In this document: one piece after another, positions 35,700 through 45,291 of the stretch
How positions within the stretch are numbered: the first letter of the stretch is position 1
Layout: the number at the start of each line of letters is the position of its first letter
Source of the DNA: JAXMAF01 sp046350555
Lineage (GTDB): Bacteria > Planctomycetota > Phycisphaerae > Phycisphaerales > SM1A02
Reading direction: 5' to 3'
Assembly (NCBI GenBank): GCA_046350555.1
Contig: JAXMAF010000029.1
Coordinates: forward strand, 1-64,000
Length of the DNA: 64,000 bases
Program-made: the position numbers and the translations under genes
Notes under the pieces: generated by a model
The model's input: only the letters and a program-made list of their open reading frames with translations
What the model was told of the DNA's origin: nothing
The model's database searches: none

Positions 35700-37776
35700 G
35701 CGGATCGCGCGCTCGTGAGCCGGTACCGTAGCGGCGGATCGCCGGGGACTGTGGGCGCTGCGTGGGGACTGCGGGCAGCTTGCCGCGCATGGCGATGCCA
35801 GTCGCAGCGGCGCCGCCGTCTCGCCGAGCTGTCGGCGCAACTGACGGCGCCGCGCGAAGAGGTCGCGCCACGCGTCGAGCAGGGGCACGCGGGCGAGGTT
35901 GCCGATCGACTCCTCGTCGCCGAACGCATCCAGCTCGCTCACCGGGACGCTGCCGTCGCTGAGGATCGTCATGCGTCGGAGTCCCTCGCGCAGGATGGCG
36001 CGCGCAGGGCGTGGCCGCGCTGCCGCCGAGCGCCATGGAATCGAGGCGGCCGTCGACGCGGGCGTCGAGCTCGGCGGCGACGCCGCCGTCGGTCCTGGAA
36101 CGCGCACGCCCGTCGCGCACCGCCGCGTCCGGCGACGGCGGCCACGCCTCGTCGTCGGGAACGGGTTGCGGAGGCTCGAGCAGCACGGCGCCGAGGCGGC
36201 GCGTCCAGTGCGTCGCGAACGCGTCCGCCTCCGGGAGCGTGCGATCGACGAGCTGCATCCGCGGGACGATCCATGGAAGCGCGAGCGAACCGACCCGCCG
36301 ACGCCGTTCCGCGAGCCGCTCGATGTTGCCGATCGCCATGGCATGTCGGTCGACGCCGTGCATGAAGGCGTAGGTCTGCGGCGTGGCGGCGTGCAGGTCG
36401 ACCGAGACGACGTCGACCTCGGCCGCGAGCACGCGGTCGAGCGACGCGGGCGCACCGACCAGTTCCGTGCGCACATGGATGCCGCGCACGCCGCAGGCGC
36501 GGGCGAGGCGCACGATCGCCTCGAAGTCGGGATGCCGGAGTGGATCGCCCGCGCCGGCGAGGGTGAGCACGGTGTCGCGGCCTCCCCGGCCTGCGCGAGG
36601 ATGCGTTCCGCCAGGCGCAACGGCATCGGCGGACGCTGGATCAGGCCACGCCGATGCGGGCTTGCCGCCGCTTTCCCGAGCCGGCCGGTGCAGAAGGCTC
36701 CATGACCCGGTGCGGCGGCGTGAACGTCGGCAACTGGAGCCATTGATGCTCGATCGCCCCGATGCACTCGGCCGCGTCGAGGCCGCGCGAGGCGATCGCA
36801 TCGGGCGTCGATTCATGGTCGAGCACCAGCGCCTCGACGGCGCGGCGCAGCCGCAACTTGTAGCGCGGCGTGTCGAACGTCGCCCGCACGAGCTCGCGTA
36901 GCCCGCCATCAGGCGGCGCCGTTGTGCGCCGAGGGATGGACGTCGCCGTGCGGCCCATCGGCGTCGGGCGTCAGCGCGCGGATGCATGCGCCGAGCATCC
37001 GGACCGGTGCGCCCGGACCGGTCGGGGCGCCGGCGAGCTCGCGAAGGAGCGAGCGATGGATCACGCACGCCCCCAGCCCCGGCGGCGCTGGCGACGCCAC
37101 GGCCCGACGGTGAGCCGGGTCCGCGCGGTGCGCCGCGACGAGCGCATCGATGCCCGTCGTGGCGGAGACATCGACGAGCGGCCAGTCCGGACCGCAGAGC
37201 ACGACGGCGTCGAGCCCGCGTCGCTCGATCACGGGCCAGGCGACCGTCGCGTCGAGGACCTCGTCGAAGATGGACGCCTCGGCGATGCCGCCGCGCTTGG
37301 CTCGTGTCGCACCACATCCGCGCGCGACGACCGCCTCCTGACGGGCGCTGTGCGGCGACGGGCCGCAGCGCTCGACGACCACGCGGGCGTGGATGGCGTC
37401 GCGCTCGATGAGCGGCTCGACGTCGAGGTCGTCCGGCGCCAGGAGGACGATCTCGTCGACGGCGCGGGCGGCAGCGATGCACGGCTCGAGGGTGCGTTGG
37501 AGCACGGTGCGGCCCGCGAAGGTCGAGTCCGGCGCACCGGGGCGTGCCGAGCCCGCCGCGCTCGGGCTCGACCGGCACGAGCGCGGCGATCCGCTGCGGT
37601 GCGACGACCTCGACGCGCGCGGGGATCTCGATCGATTCGGCGCGGCCCGCGCCGTCGTCGGTCGCGGCGTCGTCGCCCGCCGCCGCCCGGCGACGCCACG
37701 TCGCGAGGGCCACCGTGTTGAACGGATTGAGCTCCGGGGCGACTTCGTCGGGCGTGACCTCGGCGCGCTCGATCAT
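35700..37776 (-). pseudogene. Frame-broken nucleotidyltransferase + radical-SAM-like protein
   Basis: Pieces of one protein lie in successive minus-strand frames. The N-terminal part (ATG 37776, MIERAEVTPDE ... IAALVPVEPERGG) shifts frame near 37548 into a sugar-nucleotidyltransferase-like domain (FAGRTVLQRTLEPC, LLAPDDLDVEP, VVLCGPDWPLVDV). After a further shift near 36910 comes a helical linker (RELVRATFDTPRYKL). A TIM-barrel-like radical-SAM segment follows (DTVLTLAGAGDPLRHPDF, VSVDLHAATPQTYAFMHGV), then a SPASM-like end (MTILSDGSVPVSELDAFGDE, LARVPLLDAWRDL). The architecture recalls spiro-SPASM proteins. The CxxxCxxC cluster motif is not found, perhaps lost in a damaged stretch around 36620-36720. 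At least four one-base shifts are needed. Sequencing error is as likely as decay. The 3' boundary is approximate. Confidence 0.6.
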
Positions 37777-37874
37777 CGAGCCGATGCTATCGGACGAACG
37801 ACGAGGCGCGCTCGCCGATCGCGCCGCATACGCTTGAAACGTCCCGGTCTGGGACATCCTCCATCGGAACTTCC

Positions 37875-38483
37875 ATGCCTCCAGCACCATCGCACAATGC
37901 GCTGGCGCACTACGTCCTCGAGAATCCATGGCCCGGCGCGCTCCTGCTGGCATTCGTCGGCGCGCTCCTGACGTGGCGTGCGCTGACCGATGGACGCGTG
38001 CGGATGCTCGTGGCCGGTTCGGCGGTGATGGTGGCGGCGCTCGTGCTCGTCCTGGTCGCGTGGCTCGTGACCACTGCGGGCGAGCGGGCGGCGACCGTGG
38101 TGCGCGAGCTGGTGCGCGCCGCGGAGCGGCAGGACGTGGCGGCGGGCATGGCGCTGATGGCGCCCGACGCGACGCTCAGCTTCGAGCGACCCGAGAATCC
38201 GGGCTTCGGCATCGAGGCGATCGAGCGGGGCCTGGAGAGCGTGGCGACCGTGCATGTGATCGAGCGCAACCGCGTGACGCGGCTGCGGGGGTACACGGTC
38301 GATGGCGACACGGGGATCGTGCAGATGGCCTGCTGGACCACGACCAGCGCCAGCGCCGGCGCCGTTCCCTCGCAGTGGATCATGCGGGTCAGGCGGCAGG
38401 CGGATGGATCGTGGAAGGTCGCGCGGATCACCTGCGTGAGCGTCTCGGGCCGGACGCCCGACGCGCGGTTGTTCGGTTCGTAG
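37875..38483 (+). CDS. Membrane-anchored NTF2-like hypothetical protein
   Basis: A 202-residue product. Two hydrophobic helices lie near residues 18-35 and 44-66 (GALLLAFVGALLTW, VMVAALVLVLVAWLV). A soluble C-terminal domain follows, whose pattern (VVRELVRAAERQDVAAGMALMAPDA, WKVARITCVSV) resembles a SnoaL/NTF2-like fold. No catalytic residues can be assigned. It lies 30 bases upstream of the next small membrane protein and is probably cotranscribed with it. Confidence 0.75.
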   Translation: MPPAPSHNALAHYVLENPWPGALLLAFVGALLTWRALTDGRVRMLVAGSAVMVAALVLVLVAWLVTTAGERAATVVRELVRAAERQDVAAGMALMAPDATLSFERPENPGFGIEAIERGLESVATVHVIERNRVTRLRGYTVDGDTGIVQMACWTTTSASAGAVPSQWIMRVRRQADGSWKVARITCVSVSGRTPDARLFGS

Positions 38484-38513
38484 ACACGGTCGCGGCACCG
38501 GAGGTCGCATCGC

Positions 38514-39200
38514 ATGGCACGGCTCTTCCGTCTCGGCATGATCGCCGCCGTCTTCGGCGGCATGGCGCTGGGCGTCTGGTTCTGGCTCACCTCGAACCAG
38601 GCGGCGACGCTGGCCCGGCAGCTCGCGCAGCTCCAGGCCGAGATGGACGCGCGCGTCGCCGAGCGCGACGCGATGATCGCGCGGCTCGGGCGCTCGCATC
38701 GCAAGGGCATCGTCGAGGTGCTGGGACAGAAGGTCGACGAGCACGGCAAGATCGTCGAGACCGAGGTCCGGTTCATCGAGGTCGACGACCAGGGCCGCGA
38801 GCTGGGCCGCGTGAACGCGAAGATCCCCGGCGACACGGTCTTCATCGACGCGTGGAGCGTGAAGTTCGAGGGTCGACTTGTCGCCGAGGGCCATCCGCTG
38901 ATGGGTCGCTCGCTCGTGCTACTTCGCCGGATCTACTCGGATCGCATGGCACCGATGGATGGGGTGCCCATCGACACTCCCGGCGCCGTGCCCAACGGCT
39001 ACGCCGCAAGCGACATGGCCAAGTTCGAGCAGAAGCTGTGGGAGAGCTTCTGGAGGATCTCGACGGATCCCGCGCTCGCGAAGGCCTTCGGCGTGCGCGT
39101 CGCCCAGGGCGAGGCGGTCTACCGGCCGGTCGTGACCGGCCAGCGCTACGAACTGACGGTCGACGCCGCGGGTGGGATGAACCTCGTCCCGGCGAGCTGA
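38514..39200 (+). CDS. Membrane-anchored hypothetical protein with coiled coil
   Basis: A 228-residue protein with one N-terminal helix (LGMIAAVFGGMALGVWFWL), a coiled-coil segment (ARQLAQLQAEMDARVAERDAM, about residues 34-54), and a mixed domain including KIPGDTVFIDAWSVKFEGRL and FEQKLWESFWRISTDPA. No family recognised. It seems to form a two-gene unit with the preceding gene and is convergent with der. Confidence 0.75.
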   Translation: MARLFRLGMIAAVFGGMALGVWFWLTSNQAATLARQLAQLQAEMDARVAERDAMIARLGRSHRKGIVEVLGQKVDEHGKIVETEVRFIEVDDQGRELGRVNAKIPGDTVFIDAWSVKFEGRLVAEGHPLMGRSLVLLRRIYSDRMAPMDGVPIDTPGAVPNGYAASDMAKFEQKLWESFWRISTDPALAKAFGVRVAQGEAVYRPVVTGQRYELTVDAAGGMNLVPAS

Positions 39201-39273
39201 CGCGGCGCCGCTCGAGGCCGCATCGACGGCGCGCCGGCGCCGGTCGCCCGGCATGCGGCCGCGGATGGAAGGA

Positions 39274-40707
39274 TCAACCCTTCAGCTCCTCGAGCGACTT
39301 CCGCTTGCGCTTCGAGAAGATCAGGCGGATCGGCACCTCGCTGAAGGGCAGCGCCTCGCGCAGCCGGTTCAGCAGGTAGCGCTCGTAGCGCCCCTCGAAG
39401 AGCTTCGGATCGTTCACCACCATGACGATCGTCGGAGGGCTGACGCCGATCTGCGCGATGTAGAGGAGCTTCGCCCGCGTGCCGAGCTTCGACGAAGGGC
39501 CGCGCTGGGCGAGGATCCTCTCGACGATCTGGTTCAGCTTGGCGGTCGGCTCGCGATGCTCGGCCTGGCGATGGAGGTTGACGGCCATCGCCACCGCTTC
39601 CTTCAGCCCCTCGCCGGTGGCGCCGCTGGCGAAGACGATCGGCGCGAACTCCAGGCCGGCCAGCTCCTGCGTGAGGTAGTCGAGGTACTGCTGCGGCTCG
39701 AGCCGGTCCTGCACCTTGTCCCACTTGTTGATCACGATCACGGTTGGCTTGAACTGCGCGAGGAGCTCCTGGCCGAGCTTCTTGTCGACCTGCGTGACCT
39801 CCTCGGTCGCGTCGATGAGCAGCATGACCACGTCCGCGCGGCGGATGGACCGCAGCATGCGCTGCGCGGCGTACCACTCGACGTCGTCGGCGAAGCTCTT
39901 GCGCTTGCGCACGCCGGCGGTGTCGATGACGGTGATCGCGCGACCCTCGTACTGGAGCCGCACGTCGACGCTGTCGCGCGTCGTTCCGGCGATCTCCGAG
40001 ACGATCACCCGGGGTTCGCCCGCGAGGGCGTTGACCAGCGTGCTCTTGCCCGCGTTGCGGCGCCCGACGATGGCGAGCTTGAACTCGTTCGACGCCGCCC
40101 GCTCGGCAGCCGCGGAGGGGTCGTCGCGCTGCGAGGGGATGCGGCTCCAGATCGTCTCGGCCAGCGTGCGCCGGCGATGCCCGCTCAGCGCCGAGACGCA
40201 CATCGGCTCGCCGAAGCCGAGCCGCGCCGCGTCGAGGGCGTGCGCCTCCCAGTGCTCGTCGTCGCACTTGTTGGCGACGAGCAGGACGCGATCGGCATGG
40301 CCCGCCTTGCGCAGCATCGAGGCGACGGTCTCGTCCAGCACGGTCACGCCGCTCTGCGCATCGACCACGAAGAGGATCAGCGCGGCCCGCTCGGTCGCCA
40401 GCCGGATCTGCGATTCGATGTCGTCGGTGAGCGTCGAGAGGTCCGCGCCGACGTCGTCGAAGCGGTCGCCGTCCGCCGTGTAGACGCCGTATCCGCCGGT
40501 GTCCATCAGCTCCACCAGGCGCGGGGCGGCGTCGTCCTCGTCGCCTGCGTCGGTCGGCGGCGGCAGCTCGACGATGGAGGTCACGCGATCGCGCGTGACG
40601 CCCGGCGCGGGATCGACGATGGAGACTCGCCGTCCCGCCAGCCGGTTCATCAAGGACGACTTGCCGACGTTCGGCCGCCCGACGATGGCGACGATGGGAA
40701 GTGACAT
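39274..40707 (-). CDS. der: Ribosome-assembly GTPase Der (EngA)
   Basis: A 477-residue protein with two tandem GTPase domains and a KH-like C-terminus. Domain 1 has GRPNVGKSS (residues 8-16), a DTGGYG G3 and NKCDDE G4. Domain 2 has GRRNAGKST, DTAGVRKRKSF and NKWDKVQ. The C-terminus (LLNRLREALPFSEVPIRLIFSKRKRKS) is typical. Der is needed for 50S ribosomal subunit maturation. ATG 40707 begins the first G domain directly. Divergent from dinB with 64 bases between the starts. Confidence 0.96.
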   Translation of the reverse strand: MSLPIVAIVGRPNVGKSSLMNRLAGRRVSIVDPAPGVTRDRVTSIVELPPPTDAGDEDDAAPRLVELMDTGGYGVYTADGDRFDDVGADLSTLTDDIESQIRLATERAALILFVVDAQSGVTVLDETVASMLRKAGHADRVLLVANKCDDEHWEAHALDAARLGFGEPMCVSALSGHRRRTLAETIWSRIPSQRDDPSAAAERAASNEFKLAIVGRRNAGKSTLVNALAGEPRVIVSEIAGTTRDSVDVRLQYEGRAITVIDTAGVRKRKSFADDVEWYAAQRMLRSIRRADVVMLLIDATEEVTQVDKKLGQELLAQFKPTVIVINKWDKVQDRLEPQQYLDYLTQELAGLEFAPIVFASGATGEGLKEAVAMAVNLHRQAEHREPTAKLNQIVERILAQRGPSSKLGTRAKLLYIAQIGVSPPTIVMVVNDPKLFEGRYERYLLNRLREALPFSEVPIRLIFSKRKRKSLEELKG

Positions 40708-40771
40708 GGACCGACATGGTAGAAGCGGGCCCGTCGGAGGTCGCCCAGCCACGTATCCTGCGACGGTTTCC

Positions 40772-41940
40772 ATGCGCCGCACGATCCTGCATGTCGACAT
40801 GGACGCCTTCTTCGCGTCGGTCGAGCAGCGCGACAATCCGGCGCTGCGCGGCCGGCCGGTGCTTGTGGGCGGAACGGGTTCGCGCGCGGTCGTCTCGGCG
40901 GCGTCGTACGAGGCGCGGCCCTTCGGCTGCCGCTCGGCGATGCCCATGGCGCAGGCGCGGCGGCTCTGTCCCGAGGCGGTCGTGACACCGGTGCGGTTCG
41001 CGCGCTACCGCGAGGTCTCCGACCAGGTCTTCGCGATCTTCGAGCGGTACACGCCGCTGGTGCAGCCGCTGAGCGTCGACGAGGCGTTCCTGGACGTCAC
41101 GGGGTCGGAGCGGCTGCATGGCGACGGCCGCACGATCGCGCAGCGCATCCGCGCGGACATCCGGCGCGAGGCGCGGCTCACCGCCTCCGTCGGTGTCGCG
41201 CCGAACATGTTCCTCGCGAAGCTCGCCTCTGATCTGGAAAAGCCAGACGGGCTGGTCGTGGTCGACGACGCATGGGTCCGCGATGTGCTGCCCACCATGC
41301 CGATCCGCCGCATGTGGGGGGTCGGTCCGGCCGCCGAGGCTCGACTGCTGCGCGTCGGGCTGCGGACGTTCCGCGATCTCGCGGCGGCGGCGCCGTCGTC
41401 GCTGGAGCGCGTGCTTGGACGGGATGCGGCGCGGATCCAGGCGCTGGCCCGCGGAGACGACGACCGGCCGGTCCACCCCGATCGCGACGCGAAGTCGATC
41501 GGCCAGGAACGCACGTTCGGCGTCGACCTGGCCGCGCCCGACGCCGTGCGCGACGTGCTGCTGGGCGAGGTCGAGTCGGTCGCGCGACGGCTGCGGCGCG
41601 CCGGCGTGCGGGCGCGGACCGTCTCGCTCAAGATCCGTTTCGGCGACTTCGAGACGATCTCGCGCTCGGCGACCGCGAGGATCCCACCGACCGCACCGAC
41701 GATCTCTGGACGATGGCCGCGCAGCTCTTCGACGCGTGGGCGTCGACCTCGTTCACGCCCGTCCGGCTCATCGGCGCGACGCTGTCGCAACTCACCGCGG
41801 CGCCCCCGCAGCTTGGCCTCTTCACGCACGAGACAGACGAGCGCCGGCGCGTGGTCGACGCGGTGGCCGACCGCATCGCGGCCCGGTTCGGCACGAAGGC
41901 CGTGCGGCGCGGCGCGAGCCCGGACGAGTCGAGGCGCTGA
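40772..41940 (+). pseudogene. dinB: DNA polymerase IV (DinB), single frameshift
   Basis: A Y-family polymerase: HVDMDAFFASVEQRDNP at the N-terminus, SYEARPFGCRSAMPMAQA, the catalytic LSVDEAFLDVTGSE near residue 104, and SVGVAPNMFLAKLASDLEKPDG. The little-finger domain begins SIGQERTFGVDL. At about 41681 the frame must shift by one missing base to continue as EDPTDRTDDLWTMAAQLFDAW and end QLGLFTHETDE ... at 41940. Apart from that the two parts together give a normal-length DinB. The polymerase core is whole; the shift falls in the little finger. It could be a sequencing error or a recent inactivation. Confidence 0.88.
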
Positions 41941-41971
41941 TCGCGCGACGACCGCCGGGGCCGCGCGTCGA

Positions 41972-42760
41972 TCAGGCGTGCGCGACGTGCGCCTCGATCC
42001 GCGTGTTTCGTCCAACCCGCCTTCGGTCGACGTGGCCGGCGAGCTCGAGCCGCGTCAGGGCGTTGCGCACCGCGGCGCGGGAGGCGCCGCAGCGCCGCGC
42101 GAGCTCGAGCTCGCTCGCGCCGGCGTCGCCGTCATGCTCGATCGCCGCGAGGATCGACGCCCGCAGGTCGCCTTCGAGGAGCGCCCGCAGCGCGAGCGAC
42201 GGGTTGTTCCGGAGGATCCACGCCGTGGCGCGCAGGGCGTCGGGCTTGTCCGGAAGCGACTCGGCGAGCAGGTTCCATCGGCGGGCGTGCGGCGACGCCG
42301 ATCGCTCGAGCCGCTCCAGCAGATCCGCGTGCCGCTCGTGCACGCGGAAGACCGACCGCAGCCGCGAGGCGGGGCGGCAGACGGCGCGGACCTCGCGATA
42401 GCGGCGGTTGGCGCCGAGGGATTCGTCGATCAGCCAGCCGAGGATCGCCCGTTCGGTCTCGCCGAGTTGGCTCACCGCGAGACGCGCCAGGCGATGACGC
42501 GCCACCAGGGCGCCGTACGCCCGAAGCCACGTCGCCGCGACGATCAGGAGACGGGCGTGATCGCGACCGGCGCGGACGGTGTCGACGATGAGCTGCTCCA
42601 GGTCGGGCGTCGCCGGCGCGGGCTCGACGTTGAAGCTCGCACCGATCCGGGCCCAGTCGCGCACGATGCGATCGAGATCCGATCCGCGGCGGATCGCGCC
42701 GGAGATCGACATGGGCATGGACATGTGGGACATGTTGGACATGTTGGACATGGGGCTCAT
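41972..42760 (-). CDS. Helix-turn-helix protein paired with a nucleotidyltransferase
   Basis: A 262-residue protein. The C-terminus is a winged helix (ASELELARRCGASRAAVRNA, LTRLELAGHVDRRRVGRNT). The middle is helical with no recognised family (LIVDTVRAGRDHARLLIVAA, RRYREVRAVCRPASRL). The N-terminus is a run of Met-Ser repeats (MSPMSNMSNMSHMSMPMS) encoded by a 9-bp-type microsatellite, so the true start is uncertain; ATG 42760 is chosen, with others downstream in the repeat. It follows a nucleotidyltransferase-like gene on the same strand, with repeat copy D between them. The order suggests a regulator/enzyme pair, possibly AbiE-like or another antitoxin/toxin type; not proven. Confidence 0.75.
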   Translation of the reverse strand: MSPMSNMSNMSHMSMPMSISGAIRRGSDLDRIVRDWARIGASFNVEPAPATPDLEQLIVDTVRAGRDHARLLIVAATWLRAYGALVARHRLARLAVSQLGETERAILGWLIDESLGANRRYREVRAVCRPASRLRSVFRVHERHADLLERLERSASPHARRWNLLAESLPDKPDALRATAWILRNNPSLALRALLEGDLRASILAAIEHDGDAGASELELARRCGASRAAVRNALTRLELAGHVDRRRVGRNTRIEAHVAHA

Positions 42761-42832
42761 GGGGTCGTTGGCGGGTCGACGAGCGGGAATCACCAAGATG
42801 TCGTCCGGGCGGTCGGCGCGATCGGTCCGAGC

Positions 42833-42954
42833 TCATACGCGTCCCAGTTGATTCTCGCGCCCCACCCAAACCAACTTCCGCCGTGAGACGCCGCCGTGAG
42901 ACGCCGCCGTGGGCAAGGGGTCGAACGCATGGAGGTCTACTGGAATCCGTATCA
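42833..42954. repeat. Stop-associated inverted-end repeat, copy D
   Basis: 122 bp, the best-preserved copy. Left end TCATACGCGTCCCAGTTGAT; right end, read outward on the minus strand, TGATACGGATTCCAGTAGAC. The two ends match at 14 of 20 positions. GCCGTGAGACGCC is tandemly duplicated inside, which explains the extra ~14 bp over the other copies. The first TGA of the right end is the stop codon of the nucleotidyltransferase-like gene. Confidence 0.92.
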
Positions 42955-43668
42955 AGCGTCGCCTTCGGCGCGCTCGGCCGGGGCGTGGAAGTCGGCGAAC
43001 CTCGGTGTCGGTGACGGAGCGGAGCCCCATTCCGACGCGAGCGCTTCGAGCAGCTCGACGGCGTTGGCCACGGCGCCGGCCGGCCAGCTTGCATCGGTCC
43101 AGCCGGTGAAGTGGGCGCGAAGCACGGTCACTTCCTCGGCGGTCATCGACATCGTCTCGAGATCCTCGATGTCCTGCGGGCGTCCGGCCATCAGCTTGAG
43201 CGCGAGCAGGTCGAGTCGTCCGACGGCATGAACGTGGAGCGGCCCGCGCACAAGCACGGTCTCGAGTCGCTCGCGCCAGCCGGCGGGCATGGCGTCCATC
43301 CACGGCGCGCCGCCGCTGTTCAGCCATCGTTCGGAGAGGCCGAAGTCGCCCGCGACCTCCGCGGCGATGCGATCGACGAGTTCCCGCGCCTCCGCCGGCT
43401 CATAGAGCATGACGTCGCAATCGGTGGTCGTGCGTTCGGCGTCGAGCAGGCCGGTGAGCATTCCGGCCGCTCCTCCGGCGAGTAGCAGGTGGACGGTGGG
43501 CGGCTCCAACCGGGGCCCGACCACCGTCTCACCGAGCCGTCGACGGACCGATTCACCGTGCAGCTCCTGATCCAGCCGGTCGCCGACGGCCGCGAGCGCC
43601 TCGACGATGAGCGGCGAAGCCATCGGCCGATTGGCGGGTGACGAAGATGATGGGCGAGGTGCCTGCAT
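42952..43668 (-). CDS. DUF6036-like nucleotidyltransferase-fold protein
   Basis: A 238-residue protein from ATG 43668 (ATG 43623 is an alternative and begins the conserved part). The motif HLLLAGGAAGMLTG followed by TTDCDVM matches the G-G-x-A ... T-x-D-x-D pattern of polymerase-beta-type nucleotidyltransferases such as DUF6036/AbiEii relatives. A helical C-terminal half has GRLDLLALKLMAGRPQDIEDLE, typical of that family. Substrate unknown; some relatives are toxins or antitoxins that nucleotidylate RNA or proteins. It is upstream of a winged-helix gene on the same strand. The last codons end on the TGA supplied by repeat copy D. Confidence 0.78.
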   Translation of the reverse strand: MQAPRPSSSSPANRPMASPLIVEALAAVGDRLDQELHGESVRRRLGETVVGPRLEPPTVHLLLAGGAAGMLTGLLDAERTTTDCDVMLYEPAEARELVDRIAAEVAGDFGLSERWLNSGGAPWMDAMPAGWRERLETVLVRGPLHVHAVGRLDLLALKLMAGRPQDIEDLETMSMTAEEVTVLRAHFTGWTDASWPAGAVANAVELLEALASEWGSAPSPTPRFADFHAPAERAEGDA

Positions 43669-44195
43669 GAGCGGTTGCTGTGGGTGTCCGCACGCCCCAA
43701 CCGGGATCGGACCGGATCGGGCGGGCACGGAACTTCCATTCAATCATACCTACGGCTGGCCATGGGTCGTGGTTTGAGTGTATTCCTGGACAATACAAAA
43801 GTAAACCGAACCGATGGATGAGAGTTGGCGGCTGGCGGCCACCAACCGGTGTCGACAGCCCGCAAGACGTGGCCCATGGGGGGACGGTGCCTGCGTTTCG
43901 GCCGAGTTCACTCGGACCGAGCGGCCTTGGGATGGCGCGGGCGGCGGGTCGGAGGCGTTCCGATGGCCGGTGCGATGAGCGCCGGGGGCGCGATCGTGCA
44001 ATGATGCGTTCCAAGGCGCGAGACGCGCCCTTGACCCCACGGATGCCCGATGCCGACCGACACCCTCGACACGCGGCGCTGCGGCTTGATTCCGCGGTTG
44101 AGCCGCCCGTCGCGCCGCCACCGTGGACGGATGGCGAGAGCCGCGAGCCAGGAGGCCACCCGGCGTCGCCCGCACCGTCCGCACCGCGCGAGCGA
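43669..44195. other. Divergent intergenic region with AT-richer core
   Basis: The stretch about 43738-43830 is noticeably richer in A and T than its surroundings (GAGTGTATTCCTGG, ACAATACAAAAGTAAACC), as expected for the divergent promoters of the nucleotidyltransferase and UbiA genes. The downstream part, 44001-44195, is an open in-frame extension of the prenyltransferase with ATGs at 44001 and 44043. Its third-position GC is lower than in the conserved domain, so it was left out. Confidence 0.5.
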
Positions 44196-45152
44196 ATGGG
44201 CGTGATGCGCGACCTGGCCGCGGTGGCGGGCGACATCAAGCTCGCCCACAGCATCTTCGCGTTGCCCTTCGCGCTCCTGGCGGCGTTTCTCGCGGCGGTG
44301 CCGCCACCGGCCCCCACGGCGCCGGCGATGACCGGCGGCGGCGCCCGGGCCGCGGCGGTCGCGCTCGACTGGCCGCGCTTCGCGGCGCAGCTTGGGTTGG
44401 TCGTGGTCGCGATGGTCGCCGCGCGCACGTGTGCGATGCTTGCCAACCGCCTCCTCGACCGCGACATCGATCGGGAGAATCCCCGCACGCTCGGTCGCGC
44501 CCTGCCGTCGGGACGGCTCGCCGTCTCCCGCGCCGTCTGGTTCCTCGTGGCGTGCGCCGCGCTCTTCATGGCCGCGTGCGCCGGCTTCCTCGCCTTCGGC
44601 AACGCGTGGCCGCTGCTGCTGGGACTGCCGGTGCTCGCCTGGATCTGCGCGTATGGACTGCTCAAGCGCTTCACCACGCTCTGCCACGTCTACCTCGGAT
44701 CGAGCCTGGCCATCAGCCCGATCGCGGCCACGATCGCCATCGACCCCGCGCAGGTCGGCCAGCGCACGGTGTGGCTGCTCGCGGGCATGGTCCTCTGCTG
44801 GGTGGCCGGCTTCGATGTGATCTACGCGCTCCAGGACGTCGACGCCGATCGAGGACAGGGACTGCACAGCCTGCCCAGCCGGTGGGGCGTCCCGGCGGCG
44901 ATGTGGGCGAGCCGCGCGCTGCACGTCGTCGCAGCGGCGTGCCTGTGGATCGCGGTGCTCGGCGACCCCCGCTTCGGGACCGCGATGCGTCTCGCGGCGG
45001 CCCTCGTCACGGCGCTGCTCGCCGTCGAGCACGCGACGGTTGCGCGCTGGGGCACGTCGCGCATCGCGCTGGCCTTCTTCACGCTCAACGGCGTGATCTC
45101 GTGCATCGTCGGAGGGCTGGGAATCCTCGACGTGATGCTGGGCGCGGCGTGA
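44196..45152 (+). CDS. UbiA-family prenyltransferase (probable MqnP/MenA-type)
   Basis: A membrane prenyltransferase with about eight helices. The two Asp motifs are NRLLDRDIDRENPRT and YALQDVDADRGQGLHSLP. The N-terminus has LAHSIFALPFALLAAF. UbiA-superfamily enzymes attach polyprenyl chains to aromatic acceptors in quinone synthesis. This form, with AHSIFALPFAL and DVIYALQD, resembles the ubiA-other/MqnP group that acts in the futalosine menaquinone pathway; the pathway assignment is an inference. ATG 44196 gives 318 residues, close to family length. In-frame ATGs at 44001 and 44043 would add a disordered Pro-rich N-terminus. No other mqn gene was found in the window. Confidence 0.88.
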   Translation: MGVMRDLAAVAGDIKLAHSIFALPFALLAAFLAAVPPPAPTAPAMTGGGARAAAVALDWPRFAAQLGLVVVAMVAARTCAMLANRLLDRDIDRENPRTLGRALPSGRLAVSRAVWFLVACAALFMAACAGFLAFGNAWPLLLGLPVLAWICAYGLLKRFTTLCHVYLGSSLAISPIAATIAIDPAQVGQRTVWLLAGMVLCWVAGFDVIYALQDVDADRGQGLHSLPSRWGVPAAMWASRALHVVAAACLWIAVLGDPRFGTAMRLAAALVTALLAVEHATVARWGTSRIALAFFTLNGVISCIVGGLGILDVMLGAA

Positions 45153-45291
45153 CGGCGCCGTGCGTCGGCTGTCGTGTGGCGGGCCTGCGGGCCGCCGCTC
45201 CGACGTCGGGTCGATCGCATCGCCGTCGGATGGATCGCACTCCGCAGGCTCCGGTGGCTGCGACGCGCGGACGACCTCCGGTCCGCCGATG

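Noticed and set aside
42833..42954. Repeat copy D as the start or end of a coding gene
   Set aside because: The same sequence appears at four other places after unrelated genes, and its frames differ in each place.
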